The notes: generated by a model from the letters alone, not told the origin. A DNA stretch of 38,668 nucleotides from Opitutia bacterium UBA4506 (GCA_002388665.1 DGMY01000087.1:1-38668); one strand, 5' to 3'. Counted from the first letter of the stretch, positions 1 to 7,491 are shown. Program-made: numbers and translations.

Positions 1-7
1 TTTTTTT

Positions 8-65
8 CGAACGCGGAGCTCTGGCGATGGCGCGATAGCGACATTGCCAGCAGCGATTGGTTCTA
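8..65 (-). repeat. attC site of integron cassette 6
   Basis: Imperfect palindrome at the 3' end of cassette 6. In cassette orientation the outer boxes are a GAAC near 60-63 and a GTTCGAA core near 6-12, with inner arms CTGGCAATG and CATCGCCAG that pair with one mismatch. The 5' arm has one more base than the 3' arm between the AAC and the stem, the asymmetry expected of attC. The core lies only about 10 bases from the window edge, so the next cassette is outside the window. Confidence 0.7.
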
Positions 66-584
66 ATTTTTATTTTTTGAGTAGATTGGATTGGTGACTT
101 TCGAGTATTCTGCACTGATTTTTTCTGAGAACTTTCTCACGGTAGATTCAGAATACAATCCAGAGAGATAAAGTGTGCCACCGCAAGCAGCATCATGGAA
201 TGATATGAGTGGGACTCTGGGGGTTCCTGGGCGATAAGCTAGAAAGTGATCGTAAAAACATTGGATGTCTTTCTGGCGCAAAATATTCTCTGGAATGGCT
301 AGTAGATCTGAAAAAACATTCTCCCCGAGAGAGTATTCGAAGGCACATCCATTTGGATGTTCGTATCTATTTAGTTCGAAGGAACTATAAAATTCTTTCA
401 TTTCGAGATGCTTCTTGGCTCCCAAATGAAGTAGATTTTGAGTTAATTCTATGGTTGGTTCGTAGGCTCCGAAAACTGCAATGTCACCAGATGACAGAAT
501 GCCAGAGCAGGCTCGAAGGAATTCTTTTGTAGGCGACTCAGCATCTAGCTTCCAGACTTCGAATGTATGCAACAGAATTTCCAT
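63..584 (-). CDS. cassette 6 hypothetical protein (173 aa)
   Basis: Small soluble-looking protein of 173 residues with no signal peptide or membrane segment that I can see and no family I recognise. It is the only gene of the sixth cassette. Its ATG lies about 11 bases after the GTTCTGA recombination core of the preceding attC, and its stop lies inside its own attC, which is the normal packing of an integron cassette. The leader is too short for a promoter, so expression must come from upstream in the array. AT-rich codon use sets it apart from the secretion genes to the right, which agrees with acquisition. That it is a gene is fairly safe; the function is unknown. Confidence 0.75.
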   Translation of the reverse strand: MEILLHTFEVWKLDAESPTKEFLRACSGILSSGDIAVFGAYEPTIELTQNLLHLGAKKHLEMKEFYSSFELNRYEHPNGCAFEYSLGENVFSDLLAIPENILRQKDIQCFYDHFLAYRPGTPRVPLISFHDAACGGTLYLSGLYSESTVRKFSEKISAEYSKVTNPIYSKNKN

Positions 585-593
585 TTATTTCTC

Positions 594-651
594 AGAACGT
601 CAAGTGCACTCGCGGCGCGTTAGCGACGTTGAGTGACACGTCTTGTTCTGT
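594..651 (-). repeat. attC site of integron cassette 5
   Basis: Palindromic site joining cassettes 5 and 6. In cassette orientation it opens with CAGAAC (near 645-650) and ends with the core GTTCTGA (near 592-598). The arms are GTGTCACTC on one side and GAGTGCAC on the other, with one extra base on the 5' arm. The central loop is the GC-rich stretch around 612-625. The stop of the cassette 5 gene lies within it. Confidence 0.75.
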
Positions 652-1049
652 ATTGGGTTATCTTCGTCGAGTTTGCCACGAATCATAAAAAGGTCATAGG
701 CTGCTTTCGACTCTTGTATAAGAAGTTTCCAATGGTGATTTCCCGCTAGTTCCTCAAGCGGCGGCAGGGGATCAGGTGTAGCCTCAGCGACTTCGTTCCA
801 AACACCGTTGAAACGCTCAAGCATTGCTGCTTCTTCTTCCGTGAAGACCGGGAGGCGATAATGTCCAACTGGCGACTCATACACCTGACAATCCTCCCAC
901 TGGTTGATTGCTTCGTTACTCACCGATACGTATGAAACCCGCTGCTGATATTCAGATTGAGCGGTGGAACTCGAGACCCACTCCCAATACTCTATCATGC
1001 GGTTTCGAACTCGCTGCTCGACTACCTGTGCTGATACGTCTTCGGACAT
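600..1049 (-). CDS. cassette 5 hypothetical protein (149 aa)
   Basis: Protein of 149 residues, acidic and rich in Trp and Glu, without membrane segments. I do not recognise the family. It is the sole gene of cassette 5. The ATG follows an A-rich leader that begins at the 3' exon (CTGTAAAA) of the group II intron, so after splicing the leader would again start with the attC core GTTCTGT. The last residues run into the attC, as in the other cassettes. While the intron is unspliced the gene lies directly downstream of it in the same orientation, so any transcript reaching it from the array promoter must cross the 2-kb intron. Confidence 0.75.
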   Translation of the reverse strand: MSEDVSAQVVEQRVRNRMIEYWEWVSSSTAQSEYQQRVSYVSVSNEAINQWEDCQVYESPVGHYRLPVFTEEEAAMLERFNGVWNEVAEATPDPLPPLEELAGNHHWKLLIQESKAAYDLFMIRGKLDEDNPIQNKTCHSTSLTRRECT

Positions 1050-1062
1050 CTTTTTTTTACAG

Positions 1063-1135
1063 ATTAAGGTAGAACCGCCCGTTGCCGGACGGTCCCCTTG
1101 CAGATCCCTGCGTGCGGTATTCCCGCACAGGGCTC
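1063..1135 (-). ncRNA. group II intron domains V and VI
   Basis: Domain V is a 33-nt hairpin (1103-1135) that starts GAGCCCTG and ends CAGGGATC, with GTGCGG pairing to CCGCAC across an AATA-type loop. Domain VI follows with ACCGTCCG pairing to CGGGCGGT across GCAA, and a basal helix AAGG/CCTT flanking the unpaired A at 1070. These two elements form the catalytic core and lariat branch point in all group II introns. Their intact look suggests that the RNA itself can still splice even though the maturase gene is interrupted. Confidence 0.8.
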
Positions 1136-1170
1136 CTCAGTTGAGTCGCGCAGTGGTTGAAGCGTTGTGC

Positions 1171-2544
1171 TCAGATCAGGCATGGGGTTGATGGCCGCAT
1201 GGTTTCTACGACTTTTGGATTTGGGATGTCGAGCGTTTCCCACATGGCTGTGAACCCTTTCCAGCTGTAGCTTTTCTTCTGGCTGCGGCTGTTAAGCACA
1301 CGATAGATCGTATGCCTTGCCGCGTTGAAGAACTCGCTCAGCCTTTGTGAGTTGCCAATCACTCCGTAGTAATTGAAGTGACCCGCCAGTTTGCTACGTA
1401 GTGTCGGGGCCAGCTGCTTGAGCGGCGTGCTTTTCGCGCCGTTGATCCAGATCTTCAGCGAACTGATTGCCTGCTGGAACTTCTTCGTGTTGGTGCGCCG
1501 CTTAACCGTCTGCTTACCGCTTCGGGCGCGTGCCCAGTAGAAGTCGAAGCCCAGATAGACAAAGCGTTTGCTGCCCCGCAGGTCGCAGCGGCTGAAGCGG
1601 ACGATCCCGCTCTTTTCCGGTGCGATTTCCAGGCAGAACTGATTCAGTCTGTCCGGCAGTTCCGCGAAGAAGCGCTTGGCTTCATAACCGAACTCGAAAC
1701 CGACAACGAAGTCGTCGGCATAGCGTTGATACACCACTTGCCCACGGCACCTCTTCTTCACTACTTTTTCGACCCAGAGGTCCAGTGCGTAGTGCAGATA
1801 GATGTTCGCTAGCACGGGCGAGACGATCCCGCCCTGTGGTGTGCCTGTGGTTGGATTGAGCACCGAACCGTCTTCCTCCAGTATGCCTGCCCGCAGCCAT
1901 TTGCGAATCAGGCGTATGAAGTGACTGTCGGCGATCCGCTCTTCCAACATCCGGATCAGTCAATCGTGATCCATGTGATCGAAGAAGCCTTTGATGTCGG
2001 CCTCCACTATCCAGTGCACCCTGCCAAAGAACAGTTCGTCACGTAGCTTTTGGGAAGCTTCGCGTGCTCCACGGTTCGGGCGATACCCCATACTGTTGTC
2101 CGAGAAGTCAGGCTCGTAGATCGCTTCAAGCAATCGACCTGCTGACATCTGGACGATCTTGTCTTCCAGCGTAGGCATCCCCAGAGCCCGCAGCTTGCCG
2201 CTGGCCTTCGGGATGTATTTACGCCGGATTTTCTTCGCCCGATAACGATGTGTTTTCAGGCGTTCGAGTAGATCGGATAGATTGGCGTCCAAGTCTTTTG
2301 CATACTCGTGCCAGTCCACCCCGTCCACGCCTGCTGCCGCACGGGGCTTAAGTAGCATGAAGCTATCATACAGCATACGCAGATCGATCTCCCGATACAG
2401 CGAGCGGAAGCGATACTTCCGCTGGCGTTTCGCTTTTTCCGTCAACTCGAGCAGGGTGCTTGACACGCTTTTGCGGGGGACTTGCTTTCCCTCCATCACG
2501 TGAGTGCACTGCTCATTTGACTCGACTGCCCGTTCCTTCGCCAT
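1171..2544 (-). pseudogene. ltrA: group II intron reverse transcriptase/maturase, interrupted by one TGA
   Basis: Encodes the intron protein: reverse transcriptase fingers and palm, then the maturase X domain. Visible motifs are GVDGVDW near the N-terminus, KIVQMSAGRLLEAIYEPDF, a GYRPNRG motif, EADIKGFFDHMDHD, TPQGGIVSPVLANIYL, the catalytic YADD and a C-terminal X-domain helix (GHFNYYGV). There is no HNH endonuclease domain. The frame is continuous from the ATG at 2544 to the stop at 1171 except for one TGA at 1960-1962, just after DHMDHD, where relatives usually have tryptophan (TGG). A single G-to-A change explains it; there is no frameshift. Two in-frame pieces remain (2544-1960 and from an ATG at 1950). 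An ATG at 2601 is also possible, but 2544 gives the MAKERAV start I expect for the family. Confidence 0.88.
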
Positions 2545-3052
2545 GTGATCGGTCCTACCGTCTCGGACTACTATGAACGGGTCTGACTCCTCCCCGCGCA
2601 ATACCGGCCTTCAGTCAGTTGGTTCGGCAATCCCTGGCGGGTTCGGGGGAGGTCTCCCAAGTTGATGCACGATCTTTGCACACGCGCCACAGCTACAGAC
2701 CCCGGTGGAACCATCCGGTGCTCACCTTTAACGCACAGGACGATGCTGGCTTCACGACACGTTACACGCTCGCCTTCCACTTCTACTACCTTCTTACGGG
2801 GCTTATTTTGCTTTGGGGAACATGCGAGGTTCCTTGCGGCTCGTGGTGCTTCTCTGTCTACGCTTCGACAAAGCTGTTTCGCCATCCGTCCACGCCTGAT
2901 GACGCTTCCAGTCTCGATCTGTAAGGGCGATCCACCCGATTTCAATGGCTTAGCTAACTTCATCGCAAGACTCGATACTTACTGCTTGGTTGTTACTTTA
3001 TAAGATCGGGACTTTCACCCGATAAGATACGTGCACCCTTTGCTTGGCGCAC

Positions 3053-3175
3053 AACGTCGAGATGAGGCACCGATACAGCGGTAAGCGGTGCTGAGATTAA
3101 AAATACAGTGGTCAAAATTTCTGTAAAGGTCAATCACGCGGCGGCTGTATCGGTTGTCCCTCAATCGACTGGTTC
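3053..3175 (-). repeat. attC site of cassette 4, core split by the intron
   Basis: Long attC of about 123 bp. The outer boxes are CCGAACCAGTCGATTGAGG on the 5' side and CCTCATCTCGACGTT on the 3' side, and they pair with one extra base on the 5' arm. An inner stem pairs GCTGTATCGG (3144-3153) with CCGATACAGC (3070-3079). The 3' core is cut after GTT by the intron; with the intron removed it reads GTTCTGT, which pairs better with the 5' box CCGAAC than the intron sequence does. Confidence 0.8.
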
Positions 3176-3183
3176 GGATCATC

Positions 3184-3525
3184 TTACACGCTGATCATAG
3201 CCCAGAATAGATAGGAATTTGGGATACCCAATGCAATCGCCGATAAAAATGTGACAATCGGACCAATAAATTTCCTTTTGCGTAGATAGAAGATCGAAAG
3301 CGCCCATGTCGTAAAACCGATACACAAACATAGTAGGTGGGGAATCGGCATATAGCCGAACATCAATAGGAGGTTCAATGGGGTGAATAAAGTCGCACCC
3401 AATCCAGCTTCTATTCCTTTCGAGAACTCGCCGGTAATTCGAATACTTTCGATTACCGAACCTGCTGTGAGGCCAAAGATGCTCAGTGAGGTAATGACAA
3501 GGATTCGTTTTGTTTTTAAATTCAC
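3184..3525 (-). CDS. cassette 4 small membrane protein (113 aa)
   Basis: Hydrophobic protein of 113 residues with about three to four membrane-spanning segments (near residues 9-27, 42-58, 60-78 and 88-110). The start is GTG, eight bases after the GTTCGGA core of the preceding attC; I see no ATG that would keep the first hydrophobic segment. No family is recognised. It is one of three consecutive cassettes encoding membrane proteins, which may point to a shared role at the envelope, but that is inference. Being the last gene before the intron, its attC is the one disrupted. Confidence 0.7.
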   Translation of the reverse strand: MNLKTKRILVITSLSIFGLTAGSVIESIRITGEFSKGIEAGLGATLFTPLNLLLMFGYMPIPHLLCLCIGFTTWALSIFYLRKRKFIGPIVTFLSAIALGIPNSYLFWAMISV

Positions 3526-3527
3526 TT

Positions 3528-3600
<73 letters not shown>

Positions 3601-3606
3601 GGTATT

Positions 3607-4011
3607 TCATCCTGTGAGCTGACGCATGACTTCTGCAACTGGTTTCCAAAACCAATAATTGGCAAACTCTGCGAATGCAAAATTAGCAACACCGACAACT
3701 GAAGCTAGCCCCAATAGGCCAGGCTGCGAATTCTTTTTAACAACGAAAAAGACGACCAACGCCGAAACCGCTACCGAGAGCGCATAGATATGGACGTGAT
3801 AGTCAGCTAGAAGGATAGTCAGGTCGGGGATCTTCGCTCCGGCCAACATGTTGCCGAAGAATTCTTTATATTCTGTTCCATTTCGCAGGGCTGTCCAAAG
3901 TCGGAAACTCGATGCGGCAACAAACGCCGTAATGAATATGCGAAGGCTGCGCGACAGCCAAAGCACTTCTTCCTGCAGACTTGCTATGGCTGTATTTTCT
4001 TCTTTTTCCAT
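3607..4011 (-). CDS. cassette 3 membrane protein (134 aa)
   Basis: Unknown protein with an acidic N-terminal helix, then hydrophobic segments near residues 25-43, 72-92 and 98-118, so probably three membrane spans with the N-terminus in the cytoplasm. I chose the ATG at 4011 (MEKEENTAIA). A longer reading from a TTG at 4029 is possible but would place the start codon inside the attC recombination core (GTTGTCT), where it would change with each cassette rearrangement. The stop lies a few bases before the cassette's own attC. No family recognised. Confidence 0.7.
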   Translation of the reverse strand: MEKEENTAIASLQEEVLWLSRSLRIFITAFVAASSFRLWTALRNGTEYKEFFGNMLAGAKIPDLTILLADYHVHIYALSVAVSALVVFFVVKKNSQPGLLGLASVVGVANFAFAEFANYWFWKPVAEVMRQLTG

Positions 4012-4023
4012 ATCGTGGAGACC

Positions 4024-4096
4024 AGACAACCAGCCCGCAAGGCTCAGTCGTCCGGGTGATTTTTAGGATTTTCGGGCGAGTTCACTGGGTTGTCTG
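4024..4096 (-). repeat. attC site of cassette 2
   Basis: Outer boxes are perfectly complementary: CAGACAACCC at 4088-4097 and GGTTGTCTGG at 4022-4031, both read in cassette orientation. The core is GTTGTCT. The inner arms are weaker than in the other sites. It lies between the stop of the cassette 2 gene (4160) and the start of the cassette 3 gene; the 63 bases between the stop and the site hold no gene. Confidence 0.65.
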
Positions 4097-4159
4097 CGTC
4101 GTTTGGTTCGAGCTCTTTTTTGGAAAATTCTTACGATATGTATTCTTGTAATAGAAAAA

Positions 4160-4663
4160 TCAATACTTCGAATGGACCGTCTTCACAAGGTCATCCAAAA
4201 ACGTGAGATTCGAGAATCGCAGTGCTCCAAGTTTGTCGATCACGTAAAGCGCATAGATTATCAGAAAAATGTATCCGAAGACATCTATCGGCTCTGCGGA
4301 AAATCTGGTTGGTATGGTATTCCCATTTTCGTTGGTAGCGGTCAAATGATCCAAGACGGGTTTTAACGCCAAACCCAGAAAGATTCCTGTTCTGAGAGAG
4401 TTCCTGATTGTGGATCTGACTAAGAAACCGAAGAATCCTGAGCTTGGAAAGATTAGACGTGCATCAAAAAAATAGCCGATCGGATTATAAAAACCGCTCA
4501 AGATAATCGCGGCGAAAACGAGCAAGAACAGATCAAGATTGTCTGAAACCGGATTCGCTTTGCCACCCTCCAAAAGAAAATATCCGACTAGGGAAAAATA
4601 GACCCATTCGGCGAGAAATCGCCGCAGAAGGGAAACGGGCGTATGGGGTGTAGAACTACGCAT
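4160..4663 (-). CDS. cassette 2 membrane protein (167 aa)
   Basis: Protein of 167 residues with hydrophobic segments near residues 18-34, 44-62, 76-100 and 128-146, suggesting four membrane spans. The motif GYFFDARLIFPSSGFFGF lies between spans two and three. I do not recognise the family. The ATG at 4663 is the first in-frame start after the attC core GTTCAGG at about 4690-4696; the leader is short and has no strong ribosome binding site. AT-rich codons and the lack of any neighbour outside the cassette fit mobile-cassette origin. Confidence 0.75.
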   Translation of the reverse strand: MRSSTPHTPVSLLRRFLAEWVYFSLVGYFLLEGGKANPVSDNLDLFLLVFAAIILSGFYNPIGYFFDARLIFPSSGFFGFLVRSTIRNSLRTGIFLGLALKPVLDHLTATNENGNTIPTRFSAEPIDVFGYIFLIIYALYVIDKLGALRFSNLTFLDDLVKTVHSKY

Positions 4664-4689
4664 TGCTAAGGCTCATGTAAATTTCTTTC

Positions 4690-4758
4690 CCTGAACGTAG
4701 AGATGTCTCAAGACTGAAGCGCGGAGCGCGAAAGGAATTGAGACCATCGACTGGTTCG
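4690..4758 (-). repeat. attC site of cassette 1
   Basis: Opens in cassette orientation with GCGAACCAGTCGATGGTCTC and closes with ATCTCTACGTTCAGG. Arms GGTCTCAA and TTGAGACAT pair; there is one extra base (G) on the 5' arm. The GC-rich centre at 4715-4736 is shared with the cassette 3 site. The 3' core is GTTCAGG. The C-terminal codons of the cassette 1 gene are inside the site. Confidence 0.75.
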
Positions 4759-5289
4759 CAATTGGTTGATTTGTTCTAGTGCTTTGGAAGCTCGATCTGT
4801 GATGTCAGGTTCGCCTAATTTATCCCTTAAATAACCTAAATTTTTATAATAAGCATCAATGTTTGCGGGCTCCTTGATTACATCGTGGAGCAGAGATTGA
4901 GACAAAGATTTTATTTTCTTCAGTCGCACTCGATCAATCTTATTGCTCTGAAGCGTATCGCATAATTGCTCTGATACTAACAATTTACTAAAGCTATCCA
5001 TCGAGCCTTTCCTTCTTTTAATTGAGTCTATGATTGAGTCGATACAATCTTCCTCTGTATCGAAATCAATGGTATCTAGGTATCGATAGCAGGAATGAAC
5101 TTCTTCAGTCGGATTGTCCTCGAACTTTGCGAGGGCAATGGATCTAAATTCGATCTTCCATTCTTTTTCTTGAGCATTGGAAATCTCATGAGACTTATAT
5201 TCATCATATAGCCCGTCTCTGTGCATGTGGAAGAAACTGCATCCGTAGCTCATGAATAGCTCCTTCGGGGATCGTTTTTCTTCATTCAT
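4708..5289 (-). CDS. cassette 1 hypothetical protein (193 aa)
   Basis: Soluble, Ser/Lys/Asp-rich protein of 193 residues with predicted mostly helical character and no membrane segment. It contains a duplicated-looking run SIIDSIKRRKG and KKIKSLSQSLLHDVIK. Family not recognised. It is the cassette closest to the integrase and so, by the usual behaviour of integrons, the most recently inserted and best expressed. Its ATG lies seven bases after a GTTCGCA motif (5296-5302) that I take as the attI/cassette junction. The last residues (SRSALQS) are encoded by the attC centre and would change if the attC changed. Confidence 0.75.
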   Translation of the reverse strand: MNEEKRSPKELFMSYGCSFFHMHRDGLYDEYKSHEISNAQEKEWKIEFRSIALAKFEDNPTEEVHSCYRYLDTIDFDTEEDCIDSIIDSIKRRKGSMDSFSKLLVSEQLCDTLQSNKIDRVRLKKIKSLSQSLLHDVIKEPANIDAYYKNLGYLRDKLGEPDITDRASKALEQINQLRTSRWSQFLSRSALQS

Positions 5290-5548
5290 ATTTTCTGCGA
5301 ACAGTGTTTATTAGTATATTTTCAAGCCTATCAGGCAAATAGCTCCGAAAGCAATTTATTTCGACCAGATTCCACAAGTCACTGAAAGGTAGCCGGATAG
5401 CAAGTTTGTAAAATCCTCGATTCTTACGCCTTTTCTCTGGGTGGGTCAAAATGACTCCGAACACGGGCGCGCGGGCGGCTCTAGTGTCGACCGATTTCAG
5501 AGTGGGATGGGTGATTCGGAGCTTGTCAAATGGTATAATTTTGTTCAC
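5282..5548 (-). CDS. doubtful 88-aa reading frame in the attI leader
   Basis: Open frame of 88 codons from a GTG at 5548 that overlaps the cassette 1 start by 8 nt. In favour: no stop for 88 codons and a translation-coupling style overlap. Against: it starts 12 bp from the intI start, has no recognisable family, crosses the likely attI, and lies where integrons normally carry the array promoter and the attachment site. A shorter version starting inside (for example a TTG before THPEKRRKNRG) is possible. I judge it more likely to be leader sequence than a conserved gene. Confidence 0.3.
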   Translation of the reverse strand: MNKIIPFDKLRITHPTLKSVDTRAARAPVFGVILTHPEKRRKNRGFYKLAIRLPFSDLWNLVEINCFRSYLPDRLENILINTVRRKYE

Positions 5549-5560
5549 TACTGGTAAGGT
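5296..5560 (-). other. probable attI region of the integron
   Basis: Region between intI and the first cassette. A GTTCGCA motif at 5296-5302 sits seven bases before the cassette 1 ATG, the same geometry as the cores of the other cassettes, so it is the best candidate for the attI recombination point. A second possible core, GTTCGGA, is at 5456-5462. No palindrome pairs with either, which is expected for attI and not for attC. A leftward TTGACA lies at 5524-5529 but has no clear -10 partner, so the array promoter is not settled. Confidence 0.5.
5531..5539 (+). promoter_or_regulatory. extended -10 promoter for intI
   Basis: TGGTATAAT, a perfect extended -10 element (TG-N-TATAAT), lies 22 bases before the intI ATG. 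A start site near 5546-5548 would give a very short leader with GGTAAGG just before the ATG. No good -35 is seen at the right distance, which is usual for extended -10 promoters. I see no LexA-type box of the forms I know, so SOS control is not shown. Confidence 0.55.
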
Positions 5561-6949
5561 ATGGGAATCTCAGTTTCATTTCCAAATTGGTCGGAGGCGT
5601 TGGAGCGGTCCAAATTAGCTGAACCGGAGCGCAGGCGGCATCGGATTATCATTCAATGGTATCTAGGCTTCTTGAAGCGTGAACATAGAGTGGCGTCGGT
5701 AGAATCGGCACGATTTTTTGTAGAGAATCTGGTGGAACAGCGTCGCCCCAAGGACTGGCAGATCCATCAATGGAGGGAAGGCCTGAACTGGTTTTTTCGC
5801 GAGGCGCCCTCGAGGCGACGGTTTCCGGGTCGGCCGGAGAGAAGGCCGTCAGAGCCCGCCGGGGTGGCCGAGACGGCTGGCCAACCCCTGGCAAAGGGTG
5901 CTGAAAGGGCTGTGAAGGACGGGAGGCGCAGCTACGCGCACACGGTCACGCAGATGCAGCAATCAGTCCCGCTGGACCCTTGGTACGAGGAGACGGTGCG
6001 ATTGATGCGAGTGCGCCAGATGGCCTATCGGACTGAGGAGTCGTACTTGGGATGGATTCGCCGGATGGAACGGTTCTGTGGGGCGAAGGATGGCCTCGAG
6101 AGTTTTACAGAAGAGGATTTAAAGCGTTTCTTGAGTTTTATTGCCGTAGAGGAATATGTATCTGCCGCGACTCAGCGTCAGGCGTTGAATGCGGGCGTGT
6201 TTTTCTTACGCGAAGTGCGGAAGTGTGAATTGGGTGATTTTAGCGACTACGTGAAAGCAAACTCTCGCAAGTACTACCCTGTCGTCTACTCAAAGAATGA
6301 AGTCATTCGTTTACTGTCTCGGATGCAGGAAAAGTGGCGATTGATGGCCGAGTTGCAGTACGGCTGCGGGTTGCGCATATCGGAAGTATGCCGCCTGAGG
6401 GTGAAGGACACCGATCTCGAACGAGGGAAGCTCTACATTCGCGCAGCGAAGGGCGACAAGGACCGCTGCGTCCCCCTACCCCGCTCACTACAGGGGAAGC
6501 TCGAGAAACATCTCGAGGCCGTTCGCAAAGTGCACGATAGCGATCGCGCGGCGAAACTACCAGGCGTCTTTATGCCGGGTGCGTTGACGCGCAAGATGCC
6601 CCGCGCGGCGCAAAGCTGGGAATGGTTCTGGCTCTTTCCTATGCAGCAACTATCACAGGACCCGAGAGGAGCCCCCAACTCCCCCAAACGTCGGCACCAC
6701 ATCCTGCCGCGAGCCTACCAAAAACACCTTTCGCTCGCTGCTGCCCAAGCGGGCATCGCCAAGCGGTCCAATTCCCATGTATTGCGCCATAGCTACGCCA
6801 CCCATTTACTCGAGAATGGAACCAACATTCGAACCCTGCAGGAACTCCTCGGCCACACCTGTGTCGAAACTACGATGATCTACCTGCATGTGATGGAGGA
6901 CCAGAAGGACCAACTGCTCAGCCCCTTGGACGGGTTGCAAGTCACCTGA
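5561..6949 (+). CDS. intI: integron integrase (tyrosine recombinase) with N-terminal extension
   Basis: Site-specific recombinase that would integrate and excise cassettes at attI and attC. The 462-residue protein has the tyrosine recombinase residues R272, K298, H406, R409, H432 and Y441 (nucleophile). The segment 334-385 (GVFMPGALTRKMPRAAQSWEW..., then RRHHILP) is the insertion that separates integron integrases from XerC/D. A core-binding SAM-like domain spans about 140-225. Typical IntI is about 320-340 residues; here an extra 130 residues precede the core, holding what looks like a second helical SAM-like domain (28-82) and a basic, Pro/Arg-rich linker (83-130). The extension is in frame from the ATG at 5561 behind an extended -10 promoter. 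The gene diverges from the cassette array, the common integron layout. Confidence 0.93.
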   Translation: MGISVSFPNWSEALERSKLAEPERRRHRIIIQWYLGFLKREHRVASVESARFFVENLVEQRRPKDWQIHQWREGLNWFFREAPSRRRFPGRPERRPSEPAGVAETAGQPLAKGAERAVKDGRRSYAHTVTQMQQSVPLDPWYEETVRLMRVRQMAYRTEESYLGWIRRMERFCGAKDGLESFTEEDLKRFLSFIAVEEYVSAATQRQALNAGVFFLREVRKCELGDFSDYVKANSRKYYPVVYSKNEVIRLLSRMQEKWRLMAELQYGCGLRISEVCRLRVKDTDLERGKLYIRAAKGDKDRCVPLPRSLQGKLEKHLEAVRKVHDSDRAAKLPGVFMPGALTRKMPRAAQSWEWFWLFPMQQLSQDPRGAPNSPKRRHHILPRAYQKHLSLAAAQAGIAKRSNSHVLRHSYATHLLENGTNIRTLQELLGHTCVETTMIYLHVMEDQKDQLLSPLDGLQVT

Positions 6950-7491
6950 AGAGGTGCTGGCGAGACAGTGGGAGCGAAGGGGGGGCCTGTCGGTTTCCCA
7001 ATAGATCGAGGCGGCCTCTCGTATACGAAGACATGAGATTTGAGGAGGGGCTTCCAGGCGGACCTCATCGCCGAAAGAAGAATAGTCCAGGAGCTGAAGA
7101 TCCAGGGAGTGAATGAGCAAGGAACACATAAATAGCTCTTGATCTGCCAAAACTGGACGGAACTCAAACCTGGGTACAAACTGAACTTCTGAGCATTTTT
7201 GAAGACACCTAGAATCGAGCGAATGATCAACGGGCTCGAAGCCGAAAATATTGTTTTTTTCTTTTTTTTGGGGGGGAATGCGTGAGTCCACGAGAAACGG
7301 CTACACAGGCGGTGGTCTCGACTCGGAATCGCTCCGCCCCCCAATTAGGGAAATACTCCATTGGCCTGACATTGAACAAATCCCACCCCCGCTCTGCTCA
7401 AGACCCGAAGGCGCTATGGAGCCCTGTTTTGGGAATGGAAAGGGCTCGCCTCGAACGAACGAAGCACCCTCTCCCGGCCCTGCGTCCGAGG
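6950..7491. other. gene-free stretch between intI and gspF
   Basis: About 540 bases between the end of intI and the end of the secretion operon (the two genes converge). Open frames here on the - strand are partly antisense to the intI 3' end and show no family. A low-complexity tract at 7254-7276 has seven T, one C, eight T and seven G in a row. I see no convincing terminator hairpin; a weak GAGG/CCTC stem is near 7009-7019. Confidence 0.5.

Larger units (their letters stand above)
1063..3052 (-). mobile_element. complete group II intron inserted in an attC core
   Basis: The element reads leftwards. Its 5' end at 3052 is GTGCGCC, matching the GUGYG start consensus, and the 5' region contains the GGGTGAAAGTCCC motif typical of bacterial intron domain I (3004-3025). 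The 3' end has a domain V hairpin (1103-1135), then a domain VI stem closed by a GCAA loop with a bulged A at 1070, and the intron ends in AAT at 1063. The branch A is the eighth base from the 3' end, as expected. The exons are ...TCGACGTT and CTGTAAAA, and joining them restores an attC core (GTTCTGT) that matches the neighbouring site GTTCTGA. Domain IV carries the maturase gene. The length is 1990 nt. I did not establish the intron class; the exon-binding sequences were not confirmed. Confidence 0.88.

Noticed and set aside
1171..1950. Separate short reverse transcriptase gene
   Set aside because: It is the same frame as the upstream half; only one TGA separates them, so it is the 3' part of one broken gene.
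1960..1962. TGA decoded as tryptophan by an alternative genetic code
   Set aside because: Other genes in the window use TGA as their stop codon (for example the stop of the cassette 3 gene), so the TGA is better explained as a mutation.
2571..2963. 130-codon open frame on the - strand upstream of the maturase
   Set aside because: It lies within the 5' RNA domains of the group II intron; the sequence is structured RNA, and the protein has no family features.
6806..7291. 161-codon open frame on the - strand overlapping intI
   Set aside because: Half of it is antisense to the conserved intI C-terminus, which often gives long open frames; the rest shows no family, start signal or neighbours.
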